Positions 16,635 through 25,439 of a DNA stretch of 53,956 nt are shown in pieces (positions within the stretch are counted from its first letter, which is position 1; every line of letters starts with the position of its first letter). Source of the stretch: JANQRV01 sp964533785 (GTDB lineage: Bacteria; Bacteroidota; Bacteroidia; Chitinophagales; Saprospiraceae); assembly GCA_964533785.1 (NCBI GenBank), contig CAZHNG010000004.1:1-53956 (forward strand), in the 5' to 3' direction. The translations under genes and the position numbers were made by a program. Below the pieces are notes generated by a model. The model saw only the letters and a list, made by a program, of their open reading frames with translations, ran no database searches and was not told where the DNA came from.

Positions 16635-18767
16635 ATGTATTCAAAGGAGCAGCAAAAACACTACTTCGACCTTTCGAAGCAGTATCTCGAAGGTCAGATC
16701 AATGAACCTGTTGAAAACCAAATACTGGATTTACGTACCATTTTAAATTACCATGAATGGAGGTATTACCAGCTAAATGATCCCGTGTTGAGCGATTTTG
16801 AGTACGATCAGCTTTATAAGCTGTTAGAAAAATACGAAGAAGAACATCCCGAACTCATCACTCCCGACTCCCCTACTCAACGGGTATCTACGGACCTGAC
16901 CAGCGAATTCACTTCTGTTCCGCACCTGATCCCTATGCTTTCGCTCGATAATTCTTACAACGAAGCGGATTTGCTTGACTTCGACCGGCAAGTGAAAAAG
17001 CATGGTGAATTAGCTGCCGATACACCGGTAGAATATTCTGTAGAGCCTAAATACGATGGCGGCAGTATTGCCCTCATTTACGAAGACAACTTAATGGTAC
17101 GGGCTGCCACCCGCGGGAACGGCGTCTTAGGCGAAGAAATAACCAATAATGCACGGGTCATCAAATCCATTCCTTTAAGAGCCGATTTTTCTGCTCACGA
17201 AATCAGCAAAGCGGAACTTCGGGGAGAAGTACTCATCCGCAAGGACAAGTTTTTGGAGATCAATAAAAAAAGAGCTAAAGAAGGACTTTCTTTATTTGCC
17301 AATGCCCGCAATACAGCCTCCGGAGGTTTAAGAATGAAAACGCCCAGCGAAGTAGCAAAACGAGGACTGGAGGCTTTTATCTACCAGTTGAGTTTTGCCG
17401 CTGACAAACAAGGTAATGACCGGCTTCCCAGCATAAAAACCCACCACGACAGTATCGAAATGCTGGGAAAGCTCGGATTTAAAATCCCCGTCAAAGAGCG
17501 AAAATTATGCCGCAATATTCAGGAAGCAATTGATTTTTGCCAGGAGTGGGAGGAAAAACGAGAACAATACCCCTACGAAATAGACGGTATGGTCGTCAAA
17601 GTAAACGACCGGGAACTTCAGGAAAAATGTGGATATACCAGCCACCACCCACGCTGGGCAATCGCTTTCAAATTTAAAGCAAAACAAGCGACATCTGAAT
17701 TGCTCCGGGTAGAATACCAGGTAGGTAAGATCGGCTCAATAACGCCGGTGGCCAAAATAACCCCGGTACAGCTTGCAGGTGTAACTGTTTCATCGGTATC
17801 CCTCCACAACGAAGACTTTATCAAAGAAAAGAACCTAAAGATCGGAGATACCGTACTCGTTGAAAGAGCCGGTGATGTCATTCCTTATATTGTAAAGGCA
17901 ATGGATGAATTGCGGGATGGCAGCGAAGAGGAAATCACTTTCCCGCATACTTGCCCGATCAATACTACGGAGGTAGCAGTTCCCTTGCTGCGGGTAGCAG
18001 GAGAAGCCGCCTGGCGATGCCCCGACTGTGTCTGCGGTGCTCAGGATCTGCAACGTATCATTTTTCACGTTTCCAAGGATGCTATGGATATTGACGGATT
18101 TGGTAAAAGTATTGTTGAAAGATTCTATGACCTTGGCTGGCTTAAAAACATCGCGGATATTTACCGGCTTGATTTTAATAAGATCAAAAACCTAGAGGGA
18201 TTTGGAGAAAAATCAGCAGAAAACCTACGAAAATCAATAGAAAAGGCAAAGAATAATCCCGTTCACCGGCTTCTTCACAGCTTGAGCATCCATCATTTGG
18301 GAAAGAAAGTATCCAAGTTACTGGCCGCAGAGATCGATCATGTACTGGAATTAAAAAACTGGCAATTAGAAGACTTCGTAGCCATCAAAGATGTCGGACC
18401 AATTGTTGCCCAAAATGTTATCGACTGGTTTGACAATCCCAACAATATTGCTTTGCTCGAAGAAATGGAACAATTAGGCGTTAACCTCTTGCAAAAACCT
18501 GCCGACCAGCCCGTTCAAACGCCAAAGGAAGGCCCGCTTGCCGGGAAGACGATCTTGTTTACCGGCACCCTCCAAAAACTGGGCCGAAAGGAAGCTAAAT
18601 CGCTGGCCGAAACCGCCGGAGCCAAAAATTTAAGTGCGGTCAGTTCCAACCTGGATATTCTTGTCGTAGGCGAGAAAGCCGGCTCAAAACTCAAAAAAGC
18701 AGATGCGCTTGGCACCGTAAAGATCATTTCAGAAGAAGAATTTCTGGAATTAATCGAAACAAATTGA
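16635..18767 (+). CDS. ligA: NAD-dependent DNA ligase
   Basis: LigA seals nicks using NAD+. The 710-residue protein has domain Ia (about 20-85, with YHEWRYYQLNDPVLSD), the adenylation domain with the nucleotide lysine K139 in EPKYDGGS, and the OB fold (about 350-430, KIGSITPVAKITPV). A zinc finger (C440, C462, C465, C467), helix-hairpin-helix motifs and a C-terminal BRCT domain (about 633-708, GKTILFTGTL) follow. The zinc finger departs from the usual CPxC...C...C spacing: position 443 is Asn, and the last cysteines are clustered as CPDCVC. It stands alone on the plus strand after the sigma pair. Confidence 0.96.
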   Translation: MYSKEQQKHYFDLSKQYLEGQINEPVENQILDLRTILNYHEWRYYQLNDPVLSDFEYDQLYKLLEKYEEEHPELITPDSPTQRVSTDLTSEFTSVPHLIPMLSLDNSYNEADLLDFDRQVKKHGELAADTPVEYSVEPKYDGGSIALIYEDNLMVRAATRGNGVLGEEITNNARVIKSIPLRADFSAHEISKAELRGEVLIRKDKFLEINKKRAKEGLSLFANARNTASGGLRMKTPSEVAKRGLEAFIYQLSFAADKQGNDRLPSIKTHHDSIEMLGKLGFKIPVKERKLCRNIQEAIDFCQEWEEKREQYPYEIDGMVVKVNDRELQEKCGYTSHHPRWAIAFKFKAKQATSELLRVEYQVGKIGSITPVAKITPVQLAGVTVSSVSLHNEDFIKEKNLKIGDTVLVERAGDVIPYIVKAMDELRDGSEEEITFPHTCPINTTEVAVPLLRVAGEAAWRCPDCVCGAQDLQRIIFHVSKDAMDIDGFGKSIVERFYDLGWLKNIADIYRLDFNKIKNLEGFGEKSAENLRKSIEKAKNNPVHRLLHSLSIHHLGKKVSKLLAAEIDHVLELKNWQLEDFVAIKDVGPIVAQNVIDWFDNPNNIALLEEMEQLGVNLLQKPADQPVQTPKEGPLAGKTILFTGTLQKLGRKEAKSLAETAGAKNLSAVSSNLDILVVGEKAGSKLKKADALGTVKIISEEEFLELIETN

Positions 18768-18793
18768 CCCCAATTATTTTTAATCTACTTTTG
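18764..18793 (+). promoter_or_regulatory. Bacteroidota-type promoter for the MATE gene
   Basis: TTG (18764-18766), 19-base spacer, TACTTTTG (18786-18793) match the full TTG-N17-23-TAnnTTTG consensus. The TTG overlaps the ligA stop codon. The -7 box is 22 bases before the ATG at 18816, giving a short leader. Confidence 0.65.
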
Positions 18794-18815
18794 TGTTCTG
18801 TTTAAAATTTAATTA

Positions 18816-20150
18816 ATGAGCCAAGCTGACTCTTTGGGGCGACTCCCGATTGCAAAATTATTGCTCCAACAAGCCGTACCTGCCTCGATAGGCTTCCTGA
18901 TCATGTCTATCAACGGAATTGTTGACACCATTTTTGTAGGGAGATGGACGGGAAGCATGGGCATTGCAGCCATTACCGTGGTACTACCCATAACTTTTCT
19001 GATCGCCTCTATCGGCATGTCCATTGGAGTAGGCGGAGCCTCTATCATTTCAAGAGCATTGGGTGCCCGGAACCGGGAAAAAGCCTTCCTGGTTTTTGGC
19101 AATCAAGTTACTTTAACGATCCTTATTTCGGTCATCGTAGTTTCTGTTGGCTCATTTTACCAAGAACCGGTTCTAAATATTTTCGGTGGCCGGAAAGATA
19201 TTCTTCCTTTTGCCAAGTTGTATTTTCAAGTTACGCTTTACGGTATTCCTTTTTTGGCATGGGCAATGATGTCCAATAATGTCATGCGGGCTGAAGACCG
19301 CCCCAGAATGGCCATGAACGTACTGCTGGTACCCGCTATTACGAATATTATTCTCGATCCCATTTTTATCGTTTGGTTAGATTGGGGAATCGAGGGCGCA
19401 GCCTGGGCAACCACACTTTCCTACATTTCCAGTGCCAGTTTTGCTATATGGTTTTTTACCCTCGGACCTTCTGAACTCAAAGTCTCTTTTAAAGAACTTT
19501 TTTTACGCCCGGCCATTGTCCGGGAAATCTTCGCGATTGGAGGCGTCACCCTCGCCCGACAAGGTACCATAAGCATACTATCCATCATTCTGAATAATTC
19601 ATTGTTAAATTACGGCGGAGAGATTCAGGTATCCGTCTACGGTATTATCAACAGGATGATGATGTTCGTCAATTTTCCGGTTATTGGAATTACTCAAGGG
19701 TTTATCCCGATCGCAGGCTATAATTATGGAGCGCAAAAACTAGCCAGGGTAAGGGAAGTGATCAGTATCGCCATCAAATCGGGTACGCTCATCGCTTTCG
19801 GAATTTTCAGTTTCATTATGCTCTTCGCTCCTTACATCGTAAGCGTATTCACCAATGATGCTGAACTGATTCGACTTTCTACTCCCAGCTTGCGATTGGT
19901 ATTTCTCATGACTCCGCTCATCACCTTACAGCTTATCGGTTCGGCCTACTTCCAGGCTATTGGTAAACCGCTGCCCGCTCTCCTGCTCGCTTTGACGAAA
20001 CAAGGCTTTTTCCTCATCCCCCTTTTACTGATCTTACCGCCTATTTTCGGGCTCAATGGAATATGGTATTCATTCCCAATTGCGGATACTCTGGCGGCTA
20101 CCGTCACCTTCCTTTATTTAAGACGTGAAGTTAAGCGAACATTGAACTAG
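18816..20150 (+). CDS. MATE-family multidrug/cation antiporter
   Basis: This 444-residue, 12-helix transporter has the internal twofold repeat of MATE proteins. The first half opens LLLQQAVPASIGFLIMSING and the second IVREIFAIGGVTLARQGTIS. Typical motifs are GRWTGSMGIAAITVV, the Pro/Asn-rich GITQGFIPIAGYNYGAQ after the seventh helix, and RAEDRPRMAMNVLLVPAITN after the fourth. MATE pumps exchange Na+ or H+ for cationic drugs; the substrate is not predictable here. The gene is convergent with the exonuclease, and the two stop codons share the palindrome CTAG at 20147-20150. Confidence 0.93.
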   Translation: MSQADSLGRLPIAKLLLQQAVPASIGFLIMSINGIVDTIFVGRWTGSMGIAAITVVLPITFLIASIGMSIGVGGASIISRALGARNREKAFLVFGNQVTLTILISVIVVSVGSFYQEPVLNIFGGRKDILPFAKLYFQVTLYGIPFLAWAMMSNNVMRAEDRPRMAMNVLLVPAITNIILDPIFIVWLDWGIEGAAWATTLSYISSASFAIWFFTLGPSELKVSFKELFLRPAIVREIFAIGGVTLARQGTISILSIILNNSLLNYGGEIQVSVYGIINRMMMFVNFPVIGITQGFIPIAGYNYGAQKLARVREVISIAIKSGTLIAFGIFSFIMLFAPYIVSVFTNDAELIRLSTPSLRLVFLMTPLITLQLIGSAYFQAIGKPLPALLLALTKQGFFLIPLLLILPPIFGLNGIWYSFPIADTLAATVTFLYLRREVKRTLN

Positions 20151-20854
20151 CGCAACAACTGGCCCAGTGTTCTCACACCTTTCTTCTCCAGTTTAGCCAA
20201 TAATTTCAGGAACAGATAACCGGTAATGAACGCATCGCCCGCAGCAGTGTGCCTATCCTCGGTAACGATGCCGTATTCTTTGCAAAGAGCATCTAAAGAT
20301 AGATCGACCATTGGTCTGTTAAAGGTGTGGTACTGCGGGTGCACCAGCCGGTATGCCAGTCTGGCGGTATCAACAGCCCTGTTTTTCAGCCGGGGCAATC
20401 CCATCCTTTTCAAAGCTTCATTGATCATTGAAATGTCAAATCCGATGTGGTGGCCAATGATCACATTATCTTGCAGAATTTCCAGTAAACGTTTGATAGC
20501 ATCAGGTTCTGAAACGCCCAATGCAGCATCCTGATCGCGTATGCCGTGGATCAAAATGCTCTCTTTATTGACATCGGACTTTTGATATCTATAACCACTG
20601 TTAGCTGTATTTCCTTCCTCTGCCGGCCGCACCAAACAATCCCAACTTTCCCGGATATGCATCCGTCGTTTGATAATGGGGACTGCTCCAATGGAGAGCA
20701 ATCGGTCTTTTCGCGGTTTTAAACCCGTTGTTTCCGTATCAACTACCACGTAGCGGAGCTCATCCAAAGTCGCTTTTTTCTTCCAAGTCGACTTGAAGCC
20801 ATCTAGGTATCGCTGGTAAAATGCAGGGTATTCTTTTTTTCTGAATGTAAACAT
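20147..20854 (-). CDS. DnaQ-like 3'-5' exonuclease (DEDDh)
   Basis: This 235-residue protein (from ATG 20854) carries the DEDDh exonuclease motifs: VVDTETTGL (Exo I, Asp and Glu), GHHIGFDISMI (Exo II, Asp) and HTAAGDAFITGYLFL (Exo III, His and Asp). The N-terminal 45 residues are basic (FRKKEYPAFYQRYLDGFKST). Reading frames extending to 20965 are an artefact, because that stretch is an open-frame heptamer array. It lies downstream of the cNMP/CBS/DUF294 gene in the same direction, an arrangement found next to acetate and Na+-symporter genes in many bacteria. The intercistronic space is made almost entirely of repeat. The biological role in this cluster is unknown. Confidence 0.88.
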   Translation of the reverse strand: MFTFRKKEYPAFYQRYLDGFKSTWKKKATLDELRYVVVDTETTGLKPRKDRLLSIGAVPIIKRRMHIRESWDCLVRPAEEGNTANSGYRYQKSDVNKESILIHGIRDQDAALGVSEPDAIKRLLEILQDNVIIGHHIGFDISMINEALKRMGLPRLKNRAVDTARLAYRLVHPQYHTFNRPMVDLSLDALCKEYGIVTEDRHTAAGDAFITGYLFLKLLAKLEKKGVRTLGQLLR

Positions 20855-20856
20855 TT

Positions 20857-20968
20857 GCAATGAGCGATGAACAATGAGCGATGAACAATGAGCGATGAAC
20901 AATGAACAATGAGCGATGAACAATGAGCAATGAACAATGAGCGATGAACAATGAACAATGAGCAATGG
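20857..20968 (+). repeat. Heptamer tandem repeat, unit [G/A]C[A/G]ATGA, 16 copies
   Basis: Sixteen 7-base units in phase (GCAATGA, GCGATGA and ACAATGA, the last unit ending GG) fill nearly all of the 116 bases between the DUF294 gene stop (20971) and the exonuclease start (20854). It is the same family and orientation as 2405-2480. Copy-number change would alter the leader and ribosome-binding zone of the exonuclease. Confidence 0.93.
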
Positions 20969-20970
20969 GT

Positions 20971-22905
20971 TTATCGTAAAAAGCCTAATTGAAACCGTAT
21001 GGTTAGTAGATTCTGTATCCCCCGGATGGCCCGGAAGCTATTTCGCATATTCAGTCTTTCCATTTTAGTTAATGTAGAAGGGGCAAAATAACGACCAGTA
21101 TTCTTGTTCTTCAAACCTTGTAGTGCTCGATAACGAACCAGTATCTCATACGCGTCAGCCGCCTGGATGAACAATTCACTATTTTGCGGTTCTAATTCCG
21201 CCATCTTTTCAAAACGTTTGATCGTATTATTTACATCGGGAATACGGGCATTCAGGATCAAAGCACGGGCGGCATCACACAGGGGCATCATCGCCCGTTT
21301 TTTAATATCAAATTCATCCTTGTGATCCCCGCTTTTTTCGACTACAAAGTTTCTGAAAAAACTGAGAGGCGGAGGGTTTTCCACTGCATATTTTGCCAAG
21401 TAAGATAAAAATATCGTTTGTTTATCCAGGTTTTCAAATATATGTTCGGTCAAAAACTCAGCGAGCTTCTTCTTTCCGTAAATGGGACGATAATCAAAAA
21501 AAATCGTGGAGTACAAGATGTTTTTGGCTTTAGGTAAGAAAATCCAGTCTGAAAACTGCTTTTTCCATTCACTTAAAGAAAGGCACCAATCCGGATTCCC
21601 GGCCATCATATCTGCCGGACAAAAGGCAAAACCACATTCCTGTAACAACTGATTGATCGTTTCACCCAACTCGACATAATAAGATTTGGTGGATTTATAA
21701 GCCTCCTCTTCTACATCTTCAAAAACGATGGCATTGTCCTGATCGGTTCTCAATAGTTGTTCTCCCCTACCCTGGCTGCCCAGGGCCAAAAAACAAAAGG
21801 AGGCAGCGGGCTTGGGTAAAGAGACCCGCTCAATTGCCAGGTCGATACACTTCTTGATCAGGGCGTCGTTGACTGCTGTCATTACGGTGGAAATGAACGA
21901 AATCGATACTTCCTGGTAAATATAAGTCCGCAACAAATGTTCTGCTTTTTGTCGGATGTTACTGAGTTGAAGAGTAGTATTACTCTGTTGGATTTCACGG
22001 ATAAAAGACGCCGGATTATTGCCTTGTAAGACCAACATATCGTGTTGAGAAATAACCCCGCAAACAGGGGAATCAGCAGTACCGTCTTCCGTTAGTACCA
22101 GGTGATGAATGCCGTGTTTCAGCATTTCGATCTGTGCATCGGCGACGGTCAACAATTTGGGAACTGTTTTGACCGGGCTGCTCATGATTGCCGACACCTT
22201 TGAAATAAAACCATCTTCGCCACGTGCCACCATATAACGAATGTCCTTATCTGTAACAATTCCCAAAGGATGGGAATCCTCGTCAACAACAATGATAGAG
22301 CTTACCCGTTTTTCCGTCATGATGGTTGCCGCCGTTCTGATATTGGTATCTGGACTGCAGGTGACGGGTGCTTTTTCGGATTCCATCCATTGAATGTCAT
22401 TGAGTGGATTGGTGAGTGCCTCAGTATATTTCTGCTGTCCAATGAACAACCGTCCTTTTTCTTGCTGTTGAGCCGTTATATTCCGAACCCCGGCCGCAAA
22501 ACTTTGTGCCAGAAACCAACTAGCTTGCGGCGTTTTTTCCAAAACAGCGGTCAAAGGCTTAACCGGAATAGCGTAAATTAAGGTTTCTTCTTTTGTAATC
22601 GCCGTTAAAGTATAGATTTCTTCTGCAATTAATGGTCGCAACCCAAACAAATCCCCCTCATCACAATAATCCACCAGCAAATCCTCTTCAGCTTGCTGCC
22701 GGAATAACTGAACAGCACCGTCTTTGACAACGTAGATATACGGTTGGGTAGGACTTCCCTGGGCAAAGATCGTTTCATCCGGTTCGTAATATTGAACCAC
22801 CACCTGGTTTGCCAGCCGCAAAAGATCATCTTGCCCCATTAGATCAAAGGGCGGATAAACCTTTAAAAAATCATAAATCCGGCGGGGGATTTTATTAGAC
22901 ATCAT
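20971..22905 (-). CDS. cNMP-binding / CBS-pair / DUF294 nucleotidyltransferase-like protein
   Basis: This is a 644-residue cytoplasmic regulator. The N-terminus is a cyclic-nucleotide-binding (CAP_ED) beta-roll (about 15-130, DETIFAQGSPTQPYIYVVKD). A CBS pair (about 175-300, with ITEKR-like and LGIVTDKDIRYMVARGEDGF repeats) follows. Next is a DUF294 nucleotidyltransferase-like domain with LALGSQGRGEQLLRTDQDNA (G-S and D-x-D pattern), and a C-terminal helical DUF294_C domain. Such proteins resemble GlnD-type enzymes and sit beside acetate uptake and acs genes, suggesting nucleotide-dependent control. It diverges from the symporter small-subunit gene. A minus-strand -7 match (CAAAAATA, 22928-22935) lies 23 bases upstream. 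Confidence 0.9.
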   Translation of the reverse strand: MMSNKIPRRIYDFLKVYPPFDLMGQDDLLRLANQVVVQYYEPDETIFAQGSPTQPYIYVVKDGAVQLFRQQAEEDLLVDYCDEGDLFGLRPLIAEEIYTLTAITKEETLIYAIPVKPLTAVLEKTPQASWFLAQSFAAGVRNITAQQQEKGRLFIGQQKYTEALTNPLNDIQWMESEKAPVTCSPDTNIRTAATIMTEKRVSSIIVVDEDSHPLGIVTDKDIRYMVARGEDGFISKVSAIMSSPVKTVPKLLTVADAQIEMLKHGIHHLVLTEDGTADSPVCGVISQHDMLVLQGNNPASFIREIQQSNTTLQLSNIRQKAEHLLRTYIYQEVSISFISTVMTAVNDALIKKCIDLAIERVSLPKPAASFCFLALGSQGRGEQLLRTDQDNAIVFEDVEEEAYKSTKSYYVELGETINQLLQECGFAFCPADMMAGNPDWCLSLSEWKKQFSDWIFLPKAKNILYSTIFFDYRPIYGKKKLAEFLTEHIFENLDKQTIFLSYLAKYAVENPPPLSFFRNFVVEKSGDHKDEFDIKKRAMMPLCDAARALILNARIPDVNNTIKRFEKMAELEPQNSELFIQAADAYEILVRYRALQGLKNKNTGRYFAPSTLTKMERLNMRNSFRAIRGIQNLLTIRFQLGFLR

Positions 22906-23057
22906 AAAGTAAAATTAGAGGCTGACTCAAAAATACAAATCCTGTCTCAGGAAATTCCCCATTTTTTTACCAGCCAAGCAATAATATTTTGGTTTTTTTA
23001 ATGATATTTAGCAAATATCTTGCTATAATTCCCAAAAGTAGACAAAACATCAATGCA

Positions 23058-23315
23058 ATGGAAGAAAAACCACTTAAGCAATACTGGAAAACCAATCTCC
23101 GCTATCTGGCCATATTACTCAGCATTTGGTTTATCGTATCTTACGGATTTGGAATACTACTGTTCGATGTTTTGAATCAATTTCAAATCGGTGGTTTCAA
23201 ACTTGGATTTTGGTTTGCTCAGCAAGGTTCGATCTATGTCTTTGTGGTATTAATTTTTGTTTACGTCATCCTGATGAACAGGCTTGACCGGCAATATGAT
23301 GTCAATGAGAAATAG
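23058..23315 (+). CDS. Na+/solute symporter small subunit (DUF4212)
   Basis: This 85-residue protein has two membrane helices (about 15-36 and 52-73) and the DUF4212 hallmarks KPLKQYWKTNLRYLAILLSI, FWFAQQGSIYVFVVLIFVYV and RLDRQYDV. It pairs with a large SSS-family subunit. ATG 23058 is chosen because MEEKPLKQYWK is the usual family N-terminus; the longer frame from 22989 adds non-homologous residues. It diverges from the DUF294 gene and precedes the large subunit, with a gap-containing 380-base interval between. Confidence 0.9.
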   Translation: MEEKPLKQYWKTNLRYLAILLSIWFIVSYGFGILLFDVLNQFQIGGFKLGFWFAQQGSIYVFVVLIFVYVILMNRLDRQYDVNEK

Positions 23316-23695
23316 TTTAAATAAGATTAGACAAGTCTATTATAGACGCTAGCTGTATTGGCTTTTAAACTTGGGGCGATTCTATTNNNNNNNNNNTGGT
23401 TATAAAGTTATAAAGTTATTTGGGGATAAACCTGGGAGTATTTTGTATAACCGTATAACCATATTTCCAAAGCTATACTTGACGCAAAGTGGTGTAGGGC
23501 TTCCCAAACCACTTCAACTTCGGTATATTAAAGATTAAATCGAGTAAAACTATCCCTAAGTTAGAGGGACAACACAGTTAGATACCATCCCCAGATACGA
23601 GGTTGAAGAGGTGTGAAAGTGGGGATTGGGTGTTCCACTCAGAGGGTTAAATGTGTCCGAGTACTATTGTTAATTATTTGCTTTAAATTTATAAC
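23316..23695. other. Interval between symporter subunits, with assembly gap and repeats
   Basis: There is no gene. It contains one CTAGCGT-family unit (ACGCTAG, 23346-23352), a copy of the dispersed arm seen at 1330 (23354-23376), and the ten-N gap 23387-23396. Inverted arms TGGTTATA/TATAACCA lie at 23397-23404 and 23454-23461, with internal GTTATAAA tandem copies. A hairpin AAGTGGT/ACCACTT lies near 23489-23516. The assembly gap probably arose at these repeats, so the true distance between the genes is unknown. Confidence 0.6.
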
Positions 23696-25417
23696 ATGGG
23701 CGTTCAGATCTGGACATTTATCATTGTAGGAATCACATTTGCGCTATACATAGGAGTAGCGATATGGTCGAGAGCCAGTTCTACTTCGGAATTTTACGTA
23801 GCGGGAGGCGGTGTTCATCCGGTGGTTAATGGTATGGCAACGGCAGCGGATTGGATGTCGGCAGCTTCCTTTATTTCTATGGCCGGCCTAATCTCTTTTA
23901 TGGGCTACCAGGGCGCACAGTATTTAATGGGTTGGACGGGAGGATACGTTTTACTGGCTTTGCTGCTCGCTCCTTATTTACGAAAGTTTGGAAAGTTCAC
24001 CGTGCCGGATTTTATCGGCGAGCGCTACTATTCACAAACAGCCCGGCTGGTAGCGGTTATTTGCGCTATTTTTGTTTCTTTCACGTACGTTGTCGGACAG
24101 ATGAAAGGCGTGGGAGTAGCTTTTTCCCGCTTTTTGGAAATTCCTTTCAACTGGGGATTATTCATTGGGGTGGGCATTGTATTTTTCTATGCCGTATTAG
24201 GCGGTATGAAAGGAATCACGTATACTCAGGTAGCCCAATATTGTGTTCTAATTTTTGCCTACCTGGTCCCCGCCATTTTTATCTCCGTTTTAATGGTCGA
24301 TAACCCCATTCCTCAATTGGGACTAGGTGGTACATTAGAAGACGGTACGCCCCTTTTGGCAAAACTCGACCAACTATCCACTGACCTTGGTTTTCAGGAA
24401 TACACAACCGCAAAAAAGGGATTCACGGATCTATTCTTTGTGACTGCGGCCTTAATGCTCGGAACGGCAGGGTTGCCGCACGTAATTGTGCGATTCTTTA
24501 CCGTTCCCAGGGTTAAGGATGCCAGAATATCTGCGGGATGGGCCTTGTTGTTCATTGCCTTATTGTACACAACGGCACCAGCTATCGCCGCATTTGCCAA
24601 AACCAATCTCCTGAACACGGTTAACAATAAAGTCTATGCAGATTTGCCGGGTTGGTTTAACAATTGGGAAAAAACAGGACTCCTGGTTTTCGAGGATAAA
24701 AACGGCGATGGTAAAATCCAGTATTACAACGACAATAACCAGGAATACGTCAACGCCGTAGCAAGCCCGAATGGCTGGGCAGGTAATGAATTAACAGTTG
24801 ATAACGATATTATGGTATTGGCCAATCCGGAGATTGCCAATCTCCCCGACTGGGTGGTGGCTTTAGTTGTAGCGGGGGGCCTTGCGGCCGCACTTTCTAC
24901 TGCTGCCGGCCTTTTATTGGTCATTTCCACCTCCATTTCTCACGATCTTCTCAAAAAGTGGTTAAAACCTGATATCTCGGAAAAGCACGAACTGATAGCA
25001 GCTAGAGTGGCTATTGCCGTAGCAGTAATCATTGCCGGTTATGCCGGTACTTTACAGCTAGGATTTGTCGCGCAAGTAGTTGCCTTTGCATTTGGTTTGG
25101 CGGCTGCTTCCTTTTTCCCAGCCATTGTTATGGGAATTTTTTCCAAAAGGATGAACATGCAGGGTGCAATCGCAGGAATGATTATCGGCCTGGTTTTTAC
25201 AGCCAGTTACATCATTTATTTTAAATTTGGCGGTGGTACAACTGATCAATACTGGTGGGGTATTTCACCGGAAGGCATTGGAACGATCGGCATGCTGCTC
25301 AATTTAGTAGTGGCTTTATCCGTTTCCTACTTGAGTCCCCAACCGCCGGCAGAGGTTCAGGAAATAGTGGAAGAGATCCGCATACCCAGAGGAGCTGGAC
25401 AAACTGCCGCACATTGA
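23696..25417 (+). CDS. Na+/solute symporter large subunit (SSS family, probably acetate)
   Basis: This 573-residue, about 13-helix transporter carries the SSS motifs SEFYVAGGGVHPVVNGMATA, ADWMSAASFISMAGLI and GGMKGITYTQVAQY, and the Na+-site region GLAAALSTAAGLLLVISTSI. It belongs to the subfamily with a DUF4212 partner. The acetyl-CoA synthetase gene 22 bases downstream makes acetate the best substrate guess. An unusual insert in the soluble loop at residues 334-345 reads DKNGDGKIQYYN, a calcium-binding EF-hand/dockerin-type loop. It is probably transcribed together with acs. Confidence 0.93.
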   Translation: MGVQIWTFIIVGITFALYIGVAIWSRASSTSEFYVAGGGVHPVVNGMATAADWMSAASFISMAGLISFMGYQGAQYLMGWTGGYVLLALLLAPYLRKFGKFTVPDFIGERYYSQTARLVAVICAIFVSFTYVVGQMKGVGVAFSRFLEIPFNWGLFIGVGIVFFYAVLGGMKGITYTQVAQYCVLIFAYLVPAIFISVLMVDNPIPQLGLGGTLEDGTPLLAKLDQLSTDLGFQEYTTAKKGFTDLFFVTAALMLGTAGLPHVIVRFFTVPRVKDARISAGWALLFIALLYTTAPAIAAFAKTNLLNTVNNKVYADLPGWFNNWEKTGLLVFEDKNGDGKIQYYNDNNQEYVNAVASPNGWAGNELTVDNDIMVLANPEIANLPDWVVALVVAGGLAAALSTAAGLLLVISTSISHDLLKKWLKPDISEKHELIAARVAIAVAVIIAGYAGTLQLGFVAQVVAFAFGLAAASFFPAIVMGIFSKRMNMQGAIAGMIIGLVFTASYIIYFKFGGGTTDQYWWGISPEGIGTIGMLLNLVVALSVSYLSPQPPAEVQEIVEEIRIPRGAGQTAAH

Positions 25418-25439
25418 CCGCTATCAACTTAGGATCCGC

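Noticed and set aside
20855..20965. N-terminal extension of the exonuclease (LIVHCSS-type residues)
   Set aside because: It is a translation of the heptamer array, which is open in all minus-strand frames; MFTFRKKEYP at 20854 is the natural start.
23470..23695. Riboswitch-like structured leader before the symporter gene
   Set aside because: Several short complementary words occur, but none fits a known riboswitch and the nearby assembly gap makes the leader incomplete.
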